A DNA stretch of 64,000 nt from Clostridia bacterium (GCA_017468085.1 JAFUJR010000034.1:146081-210080); one strand, 5' to 3'; shown: positions 7,479 through 18,241, counted from the first letter of the stretch. Notes: generated from the sequence alone by a model not told the origin. Translations and numbers: made by a program.

Positions 7479-7498
7479 CTTATTAACAACCCAGAAAG

Positions 7499-7513
7499 CC
7501 TTGAAAATCAAGG
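7499..7513. repeat. Short perfect inverted repeat
   Basis: CCTTGA, three bases, TCAAGG, in the intergenic region upstream of the recombinase gene. Function unknown. Confidence 0.4.
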
Positions 7514-7582
7514 GATTGCGCGTTTTACCACCCAAAGTTTTGCGGTAGGGCAGGGATAAATTTAGAGGGAAATACACGCATA

Positions 7583-7614
7583 ACTATTCGTAAAATGCAG
7601 CTTTTACGAATAGT
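7583..7614. repeat. Perfect 13-6-13 inverted repeat
   Basis: Arms ACTATTCGTAAAA (7583-7595) and TTTTACGAATAGT (7602-7614) are exact reverse complements around TGCAGC. There is no T run, so it is not an ordinary terminator. The geometry (two arms around a 6-bp core) is that of a Xer dif site or of a large dimeric regulator operator. Confidence 0.7.
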
Positions 7615-7676
7615 AAGGGGTATAAAATGTGAATAAAGTGGAGAGCTTTTCTTTTTTCATATTTCGATGAATTATT

Positions 7677-9572
7677 TTACTGTATTTTTGCAAATATTTT
7701 ATAAGAATACGGTTTTACTAAAATTTCTTTTTCTAAAACGTCATTCGTTAAACAATCGTTGAATTTTTCTTGAATATTTATCGTATAATTTTTGCTTGAA
7801 TTATTTACGTAAATATATACGCATTTATTTTTCAAATTTCGTTTAAAATAAATCAAGCCGTTTTCTACGTGAATTTCTTCAAAATTGCCCGTCGAAAAAA
7901 CTTCGCGGTAATTTTTACGTATTTTTCCCAATTTTTGATAAAACTCAATCAAATCAGTATTCAAATTTTCCCAATCAAAGCACTGTCGGCAGAACGGATC
8001 GATATGTCCTTCCATTCCGTTTTCATCACCGTAATATATACAAGGTATGCCGGGCATAGTAAATTGCAAAACTGCTGCCAATTTCAGCTTTTCGATGGCT
8101 TTTTGCTTGTCTTTTTCGCTCAAATACGCGCTTTTTTGCGCCATCTCGTCCTTATTATTACAATAAATACCGCCTAAAACAGTCAAAACACGCGCAGTGT
8201 CGTGCGTTCCGAGTATATTCATTAGGCAGTCAAGCGTTTGTTTGGGATAATGGTTGCTCAAAACGCGTATGCAATGCAGCAATTCGCAAGCGTTTTCCGT
8301 TTGAATATAACGAATTATCGCGTCTTTTAAGGGATAATTCATTACACTGTCCAACTCATACCCCTGCAAATATTCACGGCGTTTAGAATACGCAATTTTA
8401 TTGGACGCGTCTTCCCACACCTCGCCAATAATTATGGCGTTGGGATTTTCTTCTTTTACAGATTTCCTCAAGCCTTTTAAGAAGAAGTCGGGCAATTCGT
8501 CGGCGACGTCAAGTCGGTAACCGCCGATTCCGTAGCGCAACCATTTTTTCAATACGCCGTCTTCACCGAAAATAAACTCTTGATAATCCTTGGATTCTTC
8601 GTTGATTTCAGGTAAGATATCAATTCCCCACCAACTGCTGTATTTATAGGGAAACTCTTGGAAAGTGTACCACGAATAATACGGCGAATCCTTGGATTGA
8701 AACGCGCCGAGGTTCGGATAATGCCCATATTTATTAAAATAGACGCTATCATCACCCGTATGATTGAAAACGCCGTCTAAAATCATGTGAATTCCTTGAT
8801 TTTTCGCGCTTTTTACGAGTTCGTCGAATTGCTGTTCATCGCCCAAAAACGGGTCGATTTTCATATAATTCGAGGTATCGTAACGATGATTAGAGGCTGC
8901 CTCAAAAATCGGATTTAAATACAATACCGTAACGCCGAGTTCCTTTAAATACGGTAATTTTTCTTGAATACCTGCAAGGTTTCCGCCGAAAAAGTCGTTG
9001 TTTAAAACTTTTCCTTGTTCATTCGGCTTATAACTTGGCAAACCACCCCAATCCGTGCGGCGTACTCTACCTGTTATGTCTGGCATACCTCCTACTTTGT
9101 AAAAACGGTCAGGGAAAATTTGATACATAACGCCGCCCTTAAACCAATCGGGCGTTTGATAATCTTGCGAGGTTACGGTTAAGAGGAAATCGTTTGGCTT
9201 TTCCGTGAGTTCCCCCATTTCCATTTTTCCGCAAGAAAGATAGCCGACGTTCTCGATATAAAAAGAATAGAAAAATAAGCCCGTCCTCTTGATTTTTAAA
9301 GAAATATTCCAACCGAATTCCGTTTGCTGCATAGGAAAAAGCTCAGGGACTTCTCCGTCGCAGAAAAGCCTTAAAAACGCGTTTGCGTTCGGTTTTATAC
9401 ATTCCGTAATATTTGGTGTTTTTGCGTAAAACGAGCTATTTCCTGCGTAAAAATCAATGTTATTGTGTGTATTGTTAATATGAAAGATATTTAGTTGTAT
9501 TAAATCCCCTTCCTTTACGCCGCCAATAATATTTTTACACGCCGTGTCTAAAGGATTAAAATAAAATGACAT
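7677..9572 (-). CDS. GH13 alpha-glucan hydrolase (neopullulanase/alpha-glycosidase type)
   Basis: Predicted cytoplasmic enzyme that cleaves alpha-1,4 (or alpha-1,6) links in maltodextrin or glycogen fragments. An N-terminal beta-sandwich of about 130 residues precedes the GH13 barrel that begins at DWFKGGVMYQIFPDRF. The conserved regions are DGVFNHTG, GYRLDVADE with the nucleophile Asp, GEVWEDAS with the acid/base Glu, and LGTHDTARV with the transition-state Asp. No signal peptide is present. The start is set 42 codons inside the longest frame because AAAGGA lies 8 nt before this ATG, giving 631 residues. It sits downstream of glgP behind a hairpin terminator, so expression depends on read-through or its own promoter. 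It probably debranches or shortens stored glycogen. Confidence 0.87.
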   Translation of the reverse strand: MSFYFNPLDTACKNIIGGVKEGDLIQLNIFHINNTHNNIDFYAGNSSFYAKTPNITECIKPNANAFLRLFCDGEVPELFPMQQTEFGWNISLKIKRTGLFFYSFYIENVGYLSCGKMEMGELTEKPNDFLLTVTSQDYQTPDWFKGGVMYQIFPDRFYKVGGMPDITGRVRRTDWGGLPSYKPNEQGKVLNNDFFGGNLAGIQEKLPYLKELGVTVLYLNPIFEAASNHRYDTSNYMKIDPFLGDEQQFDELVKSAKNQGIHMILDGVFNHTGDDSVYFNKYGHYPNLGAFQSKDSPYYSWYTFQEFPYKYSSWWGIDILPEINEESKDYQEFIFGEDGVLKKWLRYGIGGYRLDVADELPDFFLKGLRKSVKEENPNAIIIGEVWEDASNKIAYSKRREYLQGYELDSVMNYPLKDAIIRYIQTENACELLHCIRVLSNHYPKQTLDCLMNILGTHDTARVLTVLGGIYCNNKDEMAQKSAYLSEKDKQKAIEKLKLAAVLQFTMPGIPCIYYGDENGMEGHIDPFCRQCFDWENLNTDLIEFYQKLGKIRKNYREVFSTGNFEEIHVENGLIYFKRNLKNKCVYIYVNNSSKNYTINIQEKFNDCLTNDVLEKEILVKPYSYKIFAKIQ

Positions 9573-9596
9573 AAGCAAAATCCTTTTAAATTCGAC

Positions 9597-9625
9597 AAAA
9601 AGCCGTAATCTAATTACAGCTTTTT
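9597..9625 (-). terminator. Terminator after glgP
   Basis: On the minus strand AAAAAGC-T-GTAAT pairs with ATTAC-G-GCTTTTT over a 3-nt loop and ends in TTTTTG. It lies between glgP and the GH13 gene. Confidence 0.8.
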
Positions 9626-9670
9626 GCGGTTTTATCTTAATTTGTGTAAAATTTAAAAATTTATAATCCG

Positions 9671-12103
9671 TTAATCGTTTAAGGACTTCAAATCCCAAAT
9701 GTTGTTTGCGTAATCGCGAATGCTTCTATCCGCCGAGAAGAAACCAGCCGCCGCAATGTTACGCAAGGATTTTTGATTCCAAGCGCGCTTATTGTTTGCG
9801 TAAAGGTTAGACATTTCGTTCTGCGTTGCAAGATAGGATTGGAAATCCGCCATACACATATACGGATCGGCGATTGGCGAGCCCGTCAACAAATAATTTG
9901 CAATATCCGCAAAAGATTCGCCGTTGAAACCGACGATAAGCGCTTCGATGACCTTTCTCATCATCGAGTCGTTGTTATAATATACGCTTGCGGAATAACC
10001 GTTGTGCCAAATTTCCGAAACTTCGTCTGCGGTCAAACCAAAGATATAAATATTGTCCGCGCCGACGTGCTCGCACATTTCTACGTTCGCACCGTCAAGC
10101 GTACCGATTGTCAGTGCGCCGTTGATCATAAATTTCATGTTCCCCGTACCGCTCGCTTCTTTGCCTGCTAAGGAAATTTGCTCGGAAATTTCGGAAGCGG
10201 GCATTAAATATTCGGACATTGTAACGTTGTAATCTTCCATATATACGACGCTGAGTTTTTCTGCGATTTTCGGGTTTTTACGGATATCTTCGGCAAGGAA
10301 ACAAATGAGTTTAATGATTTTCTTCGCCATATAGTATCCTGCCGCCGCTTTTGCCGCAAAAATATACGTTTTCGGCTGAATGGGTGCGTCGGGATTTTCC
10401 TTTAAAGTCAAATAATCTGCAATGATATGCAGAACGTTCAAAAGCTGGCGTTTATATTCGTGTAAGCGCTTTGCCTGCACGTCGAAAATCGTATTGGGGT
10501 TGATAATAACGCCCTGCTTCTTTTGTGCAAATTCCGCAAATTGTTTTTTCTTTAACGCCTTAATTTCTTCCAAACGTTTCAAAACGCTGTCGTCGTTTTC
10601 AAATTGTTTAAATGCAGTAAGTCTTGCCGCATCTTTTGCGTAACCCTCGCCAATACAATCGTTGAGCAAAGCGCAAAGCTCGGGATTGGATTGATTCAGC
10701 CAACGTCTATGCGCAATACCGTTGGTTACGTTCGTAAACTTTTCAGGCGTAAAATCATAGAAATCTTTGAAAATACTGTCCTTAATAATATCGCTGTGCA
10801 ACGCCGAAACGCCGTTTACGTGGTGCGAACCGTGTACGGACAAGTTTGCCATTTTCACGATATTGTAAGAAATAATCGACATACGGGATATCTTATCCCA
10901 ATCACCGGGGAATTTCGCCCACAAATCTTCGCAGAAACGACGGTTGATTTCCTTTAAAATGGAATAGATACGAGGCAAACGACGCGCAATCAAATCCTCG
11001 GGCCAGGTTTCCAATGCTTCTGCGAGTACCGTATGGTTGGTGTATGCGCAAACGGAGGTCGTAATGCCCCACGCCTCGTCCCAACTCATGCCGTTTTCAT
11101 CAATGAGCAAACGCATAAGTTCGGGAATTGCCAATGCGGGGTGTGTATCGTTCAGGTGAATAGCCGCCATTTTAGGCAATAATTTTAGCGATCCGTATCT
11201 TCTCTTATGGTCGGCTAAAATATTCTGTAAAGACGCGGATACAAGGAAATATTGTTGTTTTAAACGCAAGGATTTCCCTTCCACGTGGTTGTCGGCGGGG
11301 TAAAGCACCTTGGATATGAGTTCGGCTTCGTTGTCGTCTTTCATAACCGACGCGTAATCGCCTTGCGAGAATAATTTCATGTCGAAGTTTTGCACGCTCC
11401 TCGCTTTCCAAAGACGGAGTACGGAAACGGCTTGGCTTTCGTAGCCTGAAACCATCATATCGTATGCAACCGCTTGAATTTCTTTAGGATCGCGGTATAT
11501 GGTTTCCAACCCGTTCTCCGTCCACTTTTCTTCAATCCAACCGTCAAATTTTACGGTGAAGATTTTGTCGCTTCTCTGCGTGAGCCAAACCTCGCCGCCA
11601 GGAAGCCAAACGTCGGGTAATTCCGTCTGCCAACCGTCCACGATTTTCTGCTTAAATAAGCCGTAATCGTAACGAATGGAAAAGCCCATTGCAGGATAGT
11701 CCTGTGTTGCCAAGCCGTCGAGGAAACAAGCAGCAAGTCTGCCCAAACCGCCGTTGCCAAGCCCTGCGTCGGGTTCAAGCTCGTATAATTCCTCAAGCGT
11801 AGTGTCGTATTCCTTCAATGCCTCGGCAAACATATCGTAAACGCCAAGATTGAACACGCTGTTTTTCAACGAGCGCCCCATTAAAAATTCCATGCACAAA
11901 TAGTAGACCCTCTTTGCTTTTGCCGCTTTGGTTTTTAAGTGGAAATTATGCCGTTTTTCCAGCATAATATCGCGAACGCTCATCACCACCGCTTTGTAGA
12001 GCTGGTCTTTCTTCGCCTCAGCAGGTGCAACACCGAAATAACGGGAAAGCTTACCTTTGATAAGTTCCTTTGCCGCTGTTGCGTTCATTGTTTCATGTTT
12101 CAT
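9671..12103 (-). CDS. glgP: Glycogen (maltodextrin) phosphorylase
   Basis: Releases glucose-1-phosphate from the non-reducing ends of glycogen using pyridoxal phosphate. The family hallmarks are LGNGGLGRLAACFLDGLAT, HLNDTHPALAIPELMR, and the cofactor region EASGTGNMKFMINGALTIGT with the PLP-binding Lys. The length of 810 residues is standard. The start has AGGAGAGAG 5 nt upstream. It is the last gene of the glgBCDAP operon, 35 bp after glgA. Together with the GH13 enzyme it provides the breakdown arm of the pathway. Confidence 0.97.
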   Translation of the reverse strand: MKHETMNATAAKELIKGKLSRYFGVAPAEAKKDQLYKAVVMSVRDIMLEKRHNFHLKTKAAKAKRVYYLCMEFLMGRSLKNSVFNLGVYDMFAEALKEYDTTLEELYELEPDAGLGNGGLGRLAACFLDGLATQDYPAMGFSIRYDYGLFKQKIVDGWQTELPDVWLPGGEVWLTQRSDKIFTVKFDGWIEEKWTENGLETIYRDPKEIQAVAYDMMVSGYESQAVSVLRLWKARSVQNFDMKLFSQGDYASVMKDDNEAELISKVLYPADNHVEGKSLRLKQQYFLVSASLQNILADHKRRYGSLKLLPKMAAIHLNDTHPALAIPELMRLLIDENGMSWDEAWGITTSVCAYTNHTVLAEALETWPEDLIARRLPRIYSILKEINRRFCEDLWAKFPGDWDKISRMSIISYNIVKMANLSVHGSHHVNGVSALHSDIIKDSIFKDFYDFTPEKFTNVTNGIAHRRWLNQSNPELCALLNDCIGEGYAKDAARLTAFKQFENDDSVLKRLEEIKALKKKQFAEFAQKKQGVIINPNTIFDVQAKRLHEYKRQLLNVLHIIADYLTLKENPDAPIQPKTYIFAAKAAAGYYMAKKIIKLICFLAEDIRKNPKIAEKLSVVYMEDYNVTMSEYLMPASEISEQISLAGKEASGTGNMKFMINGALTIGTLDGANVEMCEHVGADNIYIFGLTADEVSEIWHNGYSASVYYNNDSMMRKVIEALIVGFNGESFADIANYLLTGSPIADPYMCMADFQSYLATQNEMSNLYANNKRAWNQKSLRNIAAAGFFSADRSIRDYANNIWDLKSLND

Positions 12104-12138
12104 ATATCTCTCTCCTAAAATATTTTTCTTGCGTTATT

Positions 12139-13677
12139 TTATTGTCCGACGGAAAAGGTGTCCTCGTACAATCTCTTATATTCTTCCGCAGAGCGCAACC
12201 ACGAGAAATCCGTCGTTGCCGCTTTCTGCATTAAGGCTTGCCAAACTTCACGGTTTTTATACGTTTCCAACGCTTCATGAACGACGTACAATAAATCGTA
12301 AGGATTGCGGGATTTGAAGGTAAATCCGTTTCCGCCCGTGTCGAAAGGCTTAATACTATCGTGCAAACCGCCCGTTTCACGAACGACGGGAACGGTTGCG
12401 TATCTCGACGCAATCATTTGCGATAAACCGCAAGGCTCGCTGATGGACGGCATTAAGAAAATGTCTGCGCCCGAATAAATCTTTTTGGACAAATCGCCGT
12501 TGAACGCAATATTTGCGGACACTTTCCCCTCGTATTTTACGCCAAGCTCGCGGAAATAATTTTCATACGCCGCGTCCCCTGTTCCAAGCAGAACGAATTG
12601 TACGTCCTCGTGTAACATATCCTCCGCAATCGCTTTTACCAAATCCAAACCTTTATGAGCAACAAGGCGGGAAATCATAGCGATAACGGGTACGTCTTTT
12701 ACGGGCAAGGAAAGCATTTTTTGCAATTCCGTCTTACAAATCGCCTTCCCCTCAAAATTATCCGCAGTATAATTTGCAAACAGAGCCTTGTCTGTTGCAC
12801 AATTATACATGTCTACGTCAATACCGTTTAAAATGCCCGTCAGTTTAAATTCGTTTTTACGAATAATATCCTGTAAGCCGTGCGCATATTCCTCGGTCAT
12901 AATCTCTTTTGCATACGTTGGGCTAACGGTTGAGAAGCGTTCGCAACATTCAATCGCCCCTTTCATTAAATTAAGACAGCCGTTATATTCAAGCAAATAT
13001 CCCTCATCGTTGGAAATACCGAATAAGTCCTCCAAAATGTCCAAAGAATATTTGCCCTGATATTCAATGTTATGGATAGTGAACAAGGCGCGAATAAATT
13101 GATATTCGGGGCGTTTGCAATAAATGGTTTTTAAGTAAATCGCCGCTAACGCCGTTTGCCAATCGTGGCAATGTAAAACGTCGGGATAGAAATTGATAAA
13201 CGGCAGGATTTCCATTACGCTACGCGAGAAAAAAGCAAAGCGTTCCCCGTCGTCATAATAGCCGTAACACCCCTTGCGTTTGAAATAATATTCGTTGTCA
13301 ATAAAATAGAAAGTTACGCCGTCTTGCTCACAAGTGAAGATACCGCAATATTGATTACGCCATGAAAGCGGCACAAAAATATTGCCGAGGAAAGACATCT
13401 TTCTGCGGAATTCGGGTTTAATATCCGAATATAAGGGCAAAACGACGCGAATATCGTATTTTGGATCTTTCGCCAAAGTTTGCGGCAGAGATCCGATAAC
13501 GTCAGCCAAGCCGCCCGTTGCAATGAACGGTCTCGCCTCAGACGCCGCAAATAAAATTTTGCGCTTAGGCGCGATAACGGGATCGGTGCTTTCGCACTTT
13601 TTGGGTAGTACCGCTTTCGTCTCTACAATTTCTACGCTCTTTTTTGTTCTTTTCGTTGTTTTGCCCGTTGTTTCCAC
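12139..13677 (-). CDS. glgA: Glycogen synthase (ADP-glucose type, GT5)
   Basis: Extends alpha-1,4-glucan chains from ADP-glucose. The start is a GTG with AGGAGG 6 nt upstream; the longer frame has no ribosome binding site. A Lys/Thr-rich, probably disordered N-terminal extension of about 37 residues precedes the GT5 fold (KRKILFAASEARPFIATGGL), which makes the protein about 512 residues. The ADP-glucose motif reads ATGGLADV, with Ala in place of the Lys of the E. coli KTGGL motif. The C-terminal GT-B lobe shows DIFLMPSISEPCGLSQMIASRY. It lies between glgD and glgP in the operon. Confidence 0.95.
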   Translation of the reverse strand: METTGKTTKRTKKSVEIVETKAVLPKKCESTDPVIAPKRKILFAASEARPFIATGGLADVIGSLPQTLAKDPKYDIRVVLPLYSDIKPEFRRKMSFLGNIFVPLSWRNQYCGIFTCEQDGVTFYFIDNEYYFKRKGCYGYYDDGERFAFFSRSVMEILPFINFYPDVLHCHDWQTALAAIYLKTIYCKRPEYQFIRALFTIHNIEYQGKYSLDILEDLFGISNDEGYLLEYNGCLNLMKGAIECCERFSTVSPTYAKEIMTEEYAHGLQDIIRKNEFKLTGILNGIDVDMYNCATDKALFANYTADNFEGKAICKTELQKMLSLPVKDVPVIAMISRLVAHKGLDLVKAIAEDMLHEDVQFVLLGTGDAAYENYFRELGVKYEGKVSANIAFNGDLSKKIYSGADIFLMPSISEPCGLSQMIASRYATVPVVRETGGLHDSIKPFDTGGNGFTFKSRNPYDLLYVVHEALETYKNREVWQALMQKAATTDFSWLRSAEEYKRLYEDTFSVGQ

Positions 13678-13759
13678 AATAATCCTCCTAAAATAGTTTA
13701 ACGGAATTAAGCAACGCACGGCCCCATCACACGATAAGACCGTACGTCTATTTTTATGC

Positions 13760-14881
13760 TTAAAGTCTTGTGCCTTTTTGAATGAAGTAAGGCAATTCGT
13801 TGCAACCGCTCAACGTCTTCATATCGCTGATCACAACGTTTTTGTCGGTAATTACGCAGTTAAGGGAAGTGTTTTCACCGATAAAGTTATCTTGCATAAC
13901 AATCGAATTGCGGATCACCGCCCCTTTGCTCACCTTAACGCCACGGAAGAGAATGGAATTTTCCACCACACCCTCGATTACACAACCGTCGGAAATCAAG
14001 GAATTCTTAACGACGGCATTAGCCCCGTATTTGGAAGGCGCGCTATCGCGTACTTTGGTGTAAATATTGCGTTCGCCAAAAAGCTCGTCGCGTACGTCTT
14101 TGTCCAAAAGTTCCATATTGTGTTTGAAATATGCCGCCATCGAATCAATACCTGCGTAATAGCCCTCAAAGCGGTAACGGTAAATTTTAAGGCTGTTGAG
14201 TTGTTTTACAAGAATATCGCTTTCAAAACTGTTAAAACCGTGCGTTACGGAATCCTCAACGATATTCAAAAGGAACTGACGGTCAATAACCATCATATTT
14301 ATAAAAATATCCGCTTTTGTGCCGGCGGGAACGTGCGGCGTAAGTTTTAATTCGTTGATACGTCCGTCTTCGTTTGCCTCCGCCAACATAAAGCCTGCGC
14401 GGTTGCCGACCTTCCCATGGTGGGTAACGAGGGTGATATCCGCATTCTTTTCCTCATGATAATCAATCATAGCGGAAATATCCATCTTTGCAACCCCGTC
14501 GCAATCCGCCAAAACCACGTATTTTTCCTTTCTGCGGCTAAGGAAGCCAGCCAAAGAGCCGAGCGCCTCCAAACGCGTGGTATACAATTTGTCGTTCTTT
14601 TCGGAGAAAGGAGGCAAAAGAATGATACCGCCGTCCTTTCTTGCCAAATCCCAATCCTTACCGCTACCGATATGGTCGATTAAGGAACGATAGTTGTTGT
14701 TCGCCATAAGCCCTACGGTTGTAATGCCCGAATTTACCATATTCGAGAGCATAAAGTCGATAATACGATATCTTCCTCCGAACGGAATGGAAGCCATCGT
14801 TCTTCTGCGAACGAGTTCAGGCACGTTTTCTTCGTGCATATTTGAAAAAATAATACCGATTGCAGATGCTGCCATAATCAT
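13760..14881 (-). CDS. glgD: Glucose-1-phosphate adenylyltransferase subunit GlgD
   Basis: Second subunit of the Firmicutes ADP-glucose pyrophosphorylase, which pairs with GlgC and modulates it. The start AASAIGIIFSNMHEENVPELV is typical of GlgD. It keeps the SIPFGGRYRIIDFMLSN region but lacks the GGxGxRL pyrophosphorylase loop seen in GlgC, so it is probably weakly active or inactive on its own. A left-handed beta-helix follows from about residue 285. A second ATG two codons downstream is an equally good start because AAGGAGGGG serves both. It is 8 bp downstream of glgC. Confidence 0.93.
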   Translation of the reverse strand: MIMAASAIGIIFSNMHEENVPELVRRRTMASIPFGGRYRIIDFMLSNMVNSGITTVGLMANNNYRSLIDHIGSGKDWDLARKDGGIILLPPFSEKNDKLYTTRLEALGSLAGFLSRRKEKYVVLADCDGVAKMDISAMIDYHEEKNADITLVTHHGKVGNRAGFMLAEANEDGRINELKLTPHVPAGTKADIFINMMVIDRQFLLNIVEDSVTHGFNSFESDILVKQLNSLKIYRYRFEGYYAGIDSMAAYFKHNMELLDKDVRDELFGERNIYTKVRDSAPSKYGANAVVKNSLISDGCVIEGVVENSILFRGVKVSKGAVIRNSIVMQDNFIGENTSLNCVITDKNVVISDMKTLSGCNELPYFIQKGTRL

Positions 14882-14889
14882 TCCCCTCC

Positions 14890-16083
14890 TTATGCTTCAA
14901 TATTTTTTTCGTGCTTTTGGCCTTCCGTTACCGAAGCGCCGTCTGCAACGGTGATGCCTCTGCCGAGTACCACGATTTCGGCGGAAGGATCTTTTTCCAC
15001 GCCGACGGTTGCGTTGCAACCAACGGTAACGTTTTCGTCAATAACCGAATAGCTCACCTTTGCGCCCGCTTTAATAATACTGTTTGCGAATACGACGGCG
15101 TCTTTGACGATTGCGCCTTCTTCAACGATGATGTTACTGCCGAGTACGGAATTTTCCACCGTGCCGTAAATTTCGCAACCGAGCGCTACCATGGAGTTTT
15201 TCACAACGCCGTTTTCGCCGATGTGTTCGGGGGGAGCGAGCGGGTTTCTGGAATGGATTTTCCACGCCTTATCGCTTACGTCAAATTCAGGCGATTCGCC
15301 GAGCAAGTCCATATTTGCCTGCCATAACGAGGCAACCGTACCAACGTCTTTCCAATAGCCGTTAAATTCGTATGCAAACATCTTTTCGCCAGCATTCAGC
15401 ATTGCGGGCAGAACGTCTTTACCAAAGTCTTTGGAGGAGTTGGGATTTGCCTCGTCTGCTTCCAAATAGCTGAACAATTTTTCGGCATTGAAGATATAAA
15501 TACCCATAGACGCAAGGGTACTCTTGGGTACTTTGGGCTTTTCTTCAAATTGATAAATGGAATTATCGGGGTTGGTATTTAAAATACCAAAACGGGATGC
15601 CTCGCTTAAAGGCACGTTGAGCGCCGCAATCGTACAATCCGCGCCCGTTGTTTTATGTGCCTTCAACATTGCCGCATAATCCATTTTATAGATATGGTCG
15701 CCGCCTAATACGAGTATGTATTCGGGGTTATACATCTTCATAAAATGCATATTTTGATAAATTGCGTTCGCCGTACCCTCATACCAAGACGAGCGGGTTT
15801 TTGCTTGATAAGGCGACAAAATATGTATGCCGCCGTACGTTCTGTCAAGATCCCACGGCTGTCCGTTGCCGATATATTCGTTAAGAATCAACGGCTGGTA
15901 CTGCGTAAGAACGCCGACGGTGTCGATGCCCGAGTTGATGCAGTTGGATAACGGGAAATCGATGATACGATATTTTGCCCCGAAAGCAACGGCAGGTTTA
16001 GCAATGTTCGTGGTTAAGGCGAAAAGTCTGCTACCCTGTCCGCCTGCCAAAAGCATTGCTACGCATTCTTTCTTTCTTTGCAT
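14890..16083 (-). CDS. glgC: Glucose-1-phosphate adenylyltransferase
   Basis: Makes ADP-glucose and pyrophosphate from glucose-1-phosphate and ATP, the committed step of glycogen synthesis. It has the catalytic loop [29 protein letters not shown], the [12 protein letters not shown] region, [12 protein letters not shown], and the sugar-phosphate motif FEEKPK. A C-terminal beta-helix domain spans about residues 290-385. The 397 residues are typical. It is followed closely by glgD, and the two are expected to form a heterotetramer. Confidence 0.97.
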   Translation of the reverse strand: MQRKKECVAMLLAGGQGSRLFALTTNIAKPAVAFGAKYRIIDFPLSNCINSGIDTVGVLTQYQPLILNEYIGNGQPWDLDRTYGGIHILSPYQAKTRSSWYEGTANAIYQNMHFMKMYNPEYILVLGGDHIYKMDYAAMLKAHKTTGADCTIAALNVPLSEASRFGILNTNPDNSIYQFEEKPKVPKSTLASMGIYIFNAEKLFSYLEADEANPNSSKDFGKDVLPAMLNAGEKMFAYEFNGYWKDVGTVASLWQANMDLLGESPEFDVSDKAWKIHSRNPLAPPEHIGENGVVKNSMVALGCEIYGTVENSVLGSNIIVEEGAIVKDAVVFANSIIKAGAKVSYSVIDENVTVGCNATVGVEKDPSAEIVVLGRGITVADGASVTEGQKHEKNIEA

Positions 16084-16102
16084 GGAAATATCCCCCTTTG
16101 GA

Positions 16103-17995
16103 TTAATGAGTTTTTATCAAATAAACGCAAGTCAACTTAGGTAAATCGAAGGTAATCGAATTTTCCTTTCCATGGCTAAACGTTTTGCTTGTATGGAACA
16201 CGTGTTTGCGAATTGCGCCCGAACCACCGAAGCGGACGGCGTCGCTGTTAAAAATAACTTTATAACTACCCTTGGGTAAACCAAGTTTATAGTCTTTATA
16301 ATCGCTACCTGAGAAATTGATTATAACGACAACGGTATTTCCCGCCCTATCCTTTCGTTGATAAGCCAAGAAATTTCTGTCCGCGTCGTCCGCGGCGAGC
16401 CATTCAAATCCGTCCCAGGAATCCTCTATTTCATAAAAGGCGGGCGTATTTTTGTAAAGGAAATTAATCTCCTTAACCATCGCGCTAAGTTTTTTGTGTA
16501 ACGGATATTGCGTGAGGAAAAACTCAATTCCTTCCTTATAATTCCATTCTTTAAATTGTCCAATTTCCGAACCCATGAAATTCAATTTTTTGCCGGGATG
16601 CGACATCATATAACTCAAAAAAGCGCGCACGCCGGCAAATTTTTCGTAATAATCCCCGGGCATTTTCCCGATCAGCGACGCCTTACCATGCACGACTTCG
16701 TCGTGAGAAATAGGCAGGACGTAGTTTTCGGAGAACGCATACATCATGGAGAATGTGAGTTTGTTGTGTTCGTATTGACGGTGGACGGGATTTGCCGAAA
16801 TATAACGTAAAACGTCGTTCATCCAACCCATATTCCATTTAAAATTGAAACCGACCCCGCCCATAGAGGTAGGTTTGGTAATCATCGGCCAAGCGGTAGA
16901 TTCTTCCGCAATCATCAAAGCGTTGGGGAAACGCTCGAAAACGGCTTCGTTTAAACGGCGTAAAAATGCCAGCGCTTCTAAGTTTTTATTTTCGCCGTAA
17001 ATATTGGGCACCCATTCCCCCGGCTCTTTATCGTAATCAAGGTAGAGCATAGACGCAACGGCATCTACGCGTAAACCGTCGAGATGGAATTTTTCCAAAA
17101 GAAAAATTGCGCTGGAAATCAAGAAAGAAACCACTTCGTTTCTGCCGTAATCAAAACGGCGCGTTCCCCAGCCTTTGTTTTCCATACGATCCCATTGCGA
17201 AGACTCGTAAAGCGGTTCGCCGTCAAATTCATATAAGCCAAAGGAGTCTTTGGGGAAATGCGCAGGAACCCAATCCAAAATAACGCCAATCCCCGCCTTA
17301 TGAAAACAATCGACAAGATACATAAAATCGTGTGGCGTACCCAAACGTGAGGTTATTGCGAAATAGCCCGTTACCTGATACCCCCAAGAACCGTCGAACG
17401 GATGCTCCGTTAAAGGCATAAATTCGACGTGCGTATACCCCATTTTGGACACGTAGGAAACCAATTCGCTCGCCAATTCGCGATAGGTATAATATCTGCC
17501 GTCGGAATGCTGCTTCCAAGAAAGTAAATTTACTTCGTAAATATTCATTGGGGAAGCATATATATTCGTATGGTCGCGCTTGTCCAAATATGCCTTATCC
17601 GACCACGAAAAATCGTTAAAATTGTAAAGTTTAGACGCGTTGCCGACCACTGCATCGGGCGTTTCGGTATGGAAGGCGTACGGATCTGCTTTAAATAACG
17701 TGCGCCCGTCGTATGTTTTAATGCAATATTTATAAACGTCAAATTGCTTTAACGACGGAATAAACAATTCGAACGTTTCCTCGTCGATCATACGTTTCAT
17801 CACGTGCGTTTCAGTATTCCATTGATTAAATTCGCCAATAACGGAAACGCTTTTCGCGTGCGGTGCCCAAACGCGAAAAACATACCCGTGTTTCCTTCCT
17901 TGTTTTGTTGGATGAGCCCCCATCAATTCATAGGAGTTAAAATTTTCACCGTGATGAAATAAATACAACGGGAAATCAGTTTGCATGTTTGTCAT
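16103..17995 (-). CDS. glgB: 1,4-alpha-glucan branching enzyme (GH13)
   Basis: Introduces alpha-1,6 branches into glycogen. A CBM48 N-domain ([22 protein letters not shown]) precedes the GH13 barrel with [25 protein letters not shown] (nucleophile Asp), [10 protein letters not shown] (acid/base Glu) and [12 protein letters not shown]. The start is placed 12 codons inside the longest frame, where GGAGGGG lies 4-5 nt before the ATG, giving 630 residues. It is the first gene of the glycogen operon behind a strong promoter. Confidence 0.96.
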   Translation of the reverse strand: MTNMQTDFPLYLFHHGENFNSYELMGAHPTKQGRKHGYVFRVWAPHAKSVSVIGEFNQWNTETHVMKRMIDEETFELFIPSLKQFDVYKYCIKTYDGRTLFKADPYAFHTETPDAVVGNASKLYNFNDFSWSDKAYLDKRDHTNIYASPMNIYEVNLLSWKQHSDGRYYTYRELASELVSYVSKMGYTHVEFMPLTEHPFDGSWGYQVTGYFAITSRLGTPHDFMYLVDCFHKAGIGVILDWVPAHFPKDSFGLYEFDGEPLYESSQWDRMENKGWGTRRFDYGRNEVVSFLISSAIFLLEKFHLDGLRVDAVASMLYLDYDKEPGEWVPNIYGENKNLEALAFLRRLNEAVFERFPNALMIAEESTAWPMITKPTSMGGVGFNFKWNMGWMNDVLRYISANPVHRQYEHNKLTFSMMYAFSENYVLPISHDEVVHGKASLIGKMPGDYYEKFAGVRAFLSYMMSHPGKKLNFMGSEIGQFKEWNYKEGIEFFLTQYPLHKKLSAMVKEINFLYKNTPAFYEIEDSWDGFEWLAADDADRNFLAYQRKDRAGNTVVVIINFSGSDYKDYKLGLPKGSYKVIFNSDAVRFGGSGAIRKHVFHTSKTFSHGKENSITFDLPKLTCVYLIKTH

Positions 17996-18049
17996 TATCC
18001 CCTCCGAAAAATGCACATAGAAACGGCGCATTTTTACTCATTACAATAT

Positions 18050-18078
18050 AGTATACCACGATTTTTTAGATTTTTCAA
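18050..18078 (-). promoter_or_regulatory. Promoter of the glgBCDAP operon
   Basis: Minus strand: -35 TTGAAA (18073-18078), 17-bp spacer, -10 TATACT (18050-18055). The leader to the glgB ATG is about 48 nt. Confidence 0.8.
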
Positions 18079-18241
18079 TAGTATTTATAAAAAAATTTTG
18101 ACAAATTATACATTTTTTAACTTTGTTAAAAGGCATATTGGAACCCACATATAACATAAAAATTGTTACGACAGACATAGGTATTATACCTCGCGTAGCA
18201 TAATAACTATGACACGCATAGGACTTTGCGATAAAGCAAAA

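Noticed and set aside
7344-7577. A 77-codon minus-strand frame upstream of the recombinase gene
   Set aside because: It overlaps the recombinase promoter and dyads, lacks a ribosome binding site and has no recognisable sequence.
7334-7676. Gene-free region with DnaA-box-like 9-mers considered as oriC
   Set aside because: Only two imperfect boxes, no AT-rich unwinding element with a box cluster, and no dnaA, dnaN or rpmH nearby.
9572-9698. Longer N-terminus of the GH13 enzyme, as well as long starts of coaE, the GH2 enzyme, spo0A, glgA and others
   Set aside because: The extra codons include terminators, ribosome binding sites or overlaps with neighbouring genes, and internal starts with good Shine-Dalgarno sites give family-typical lengths.
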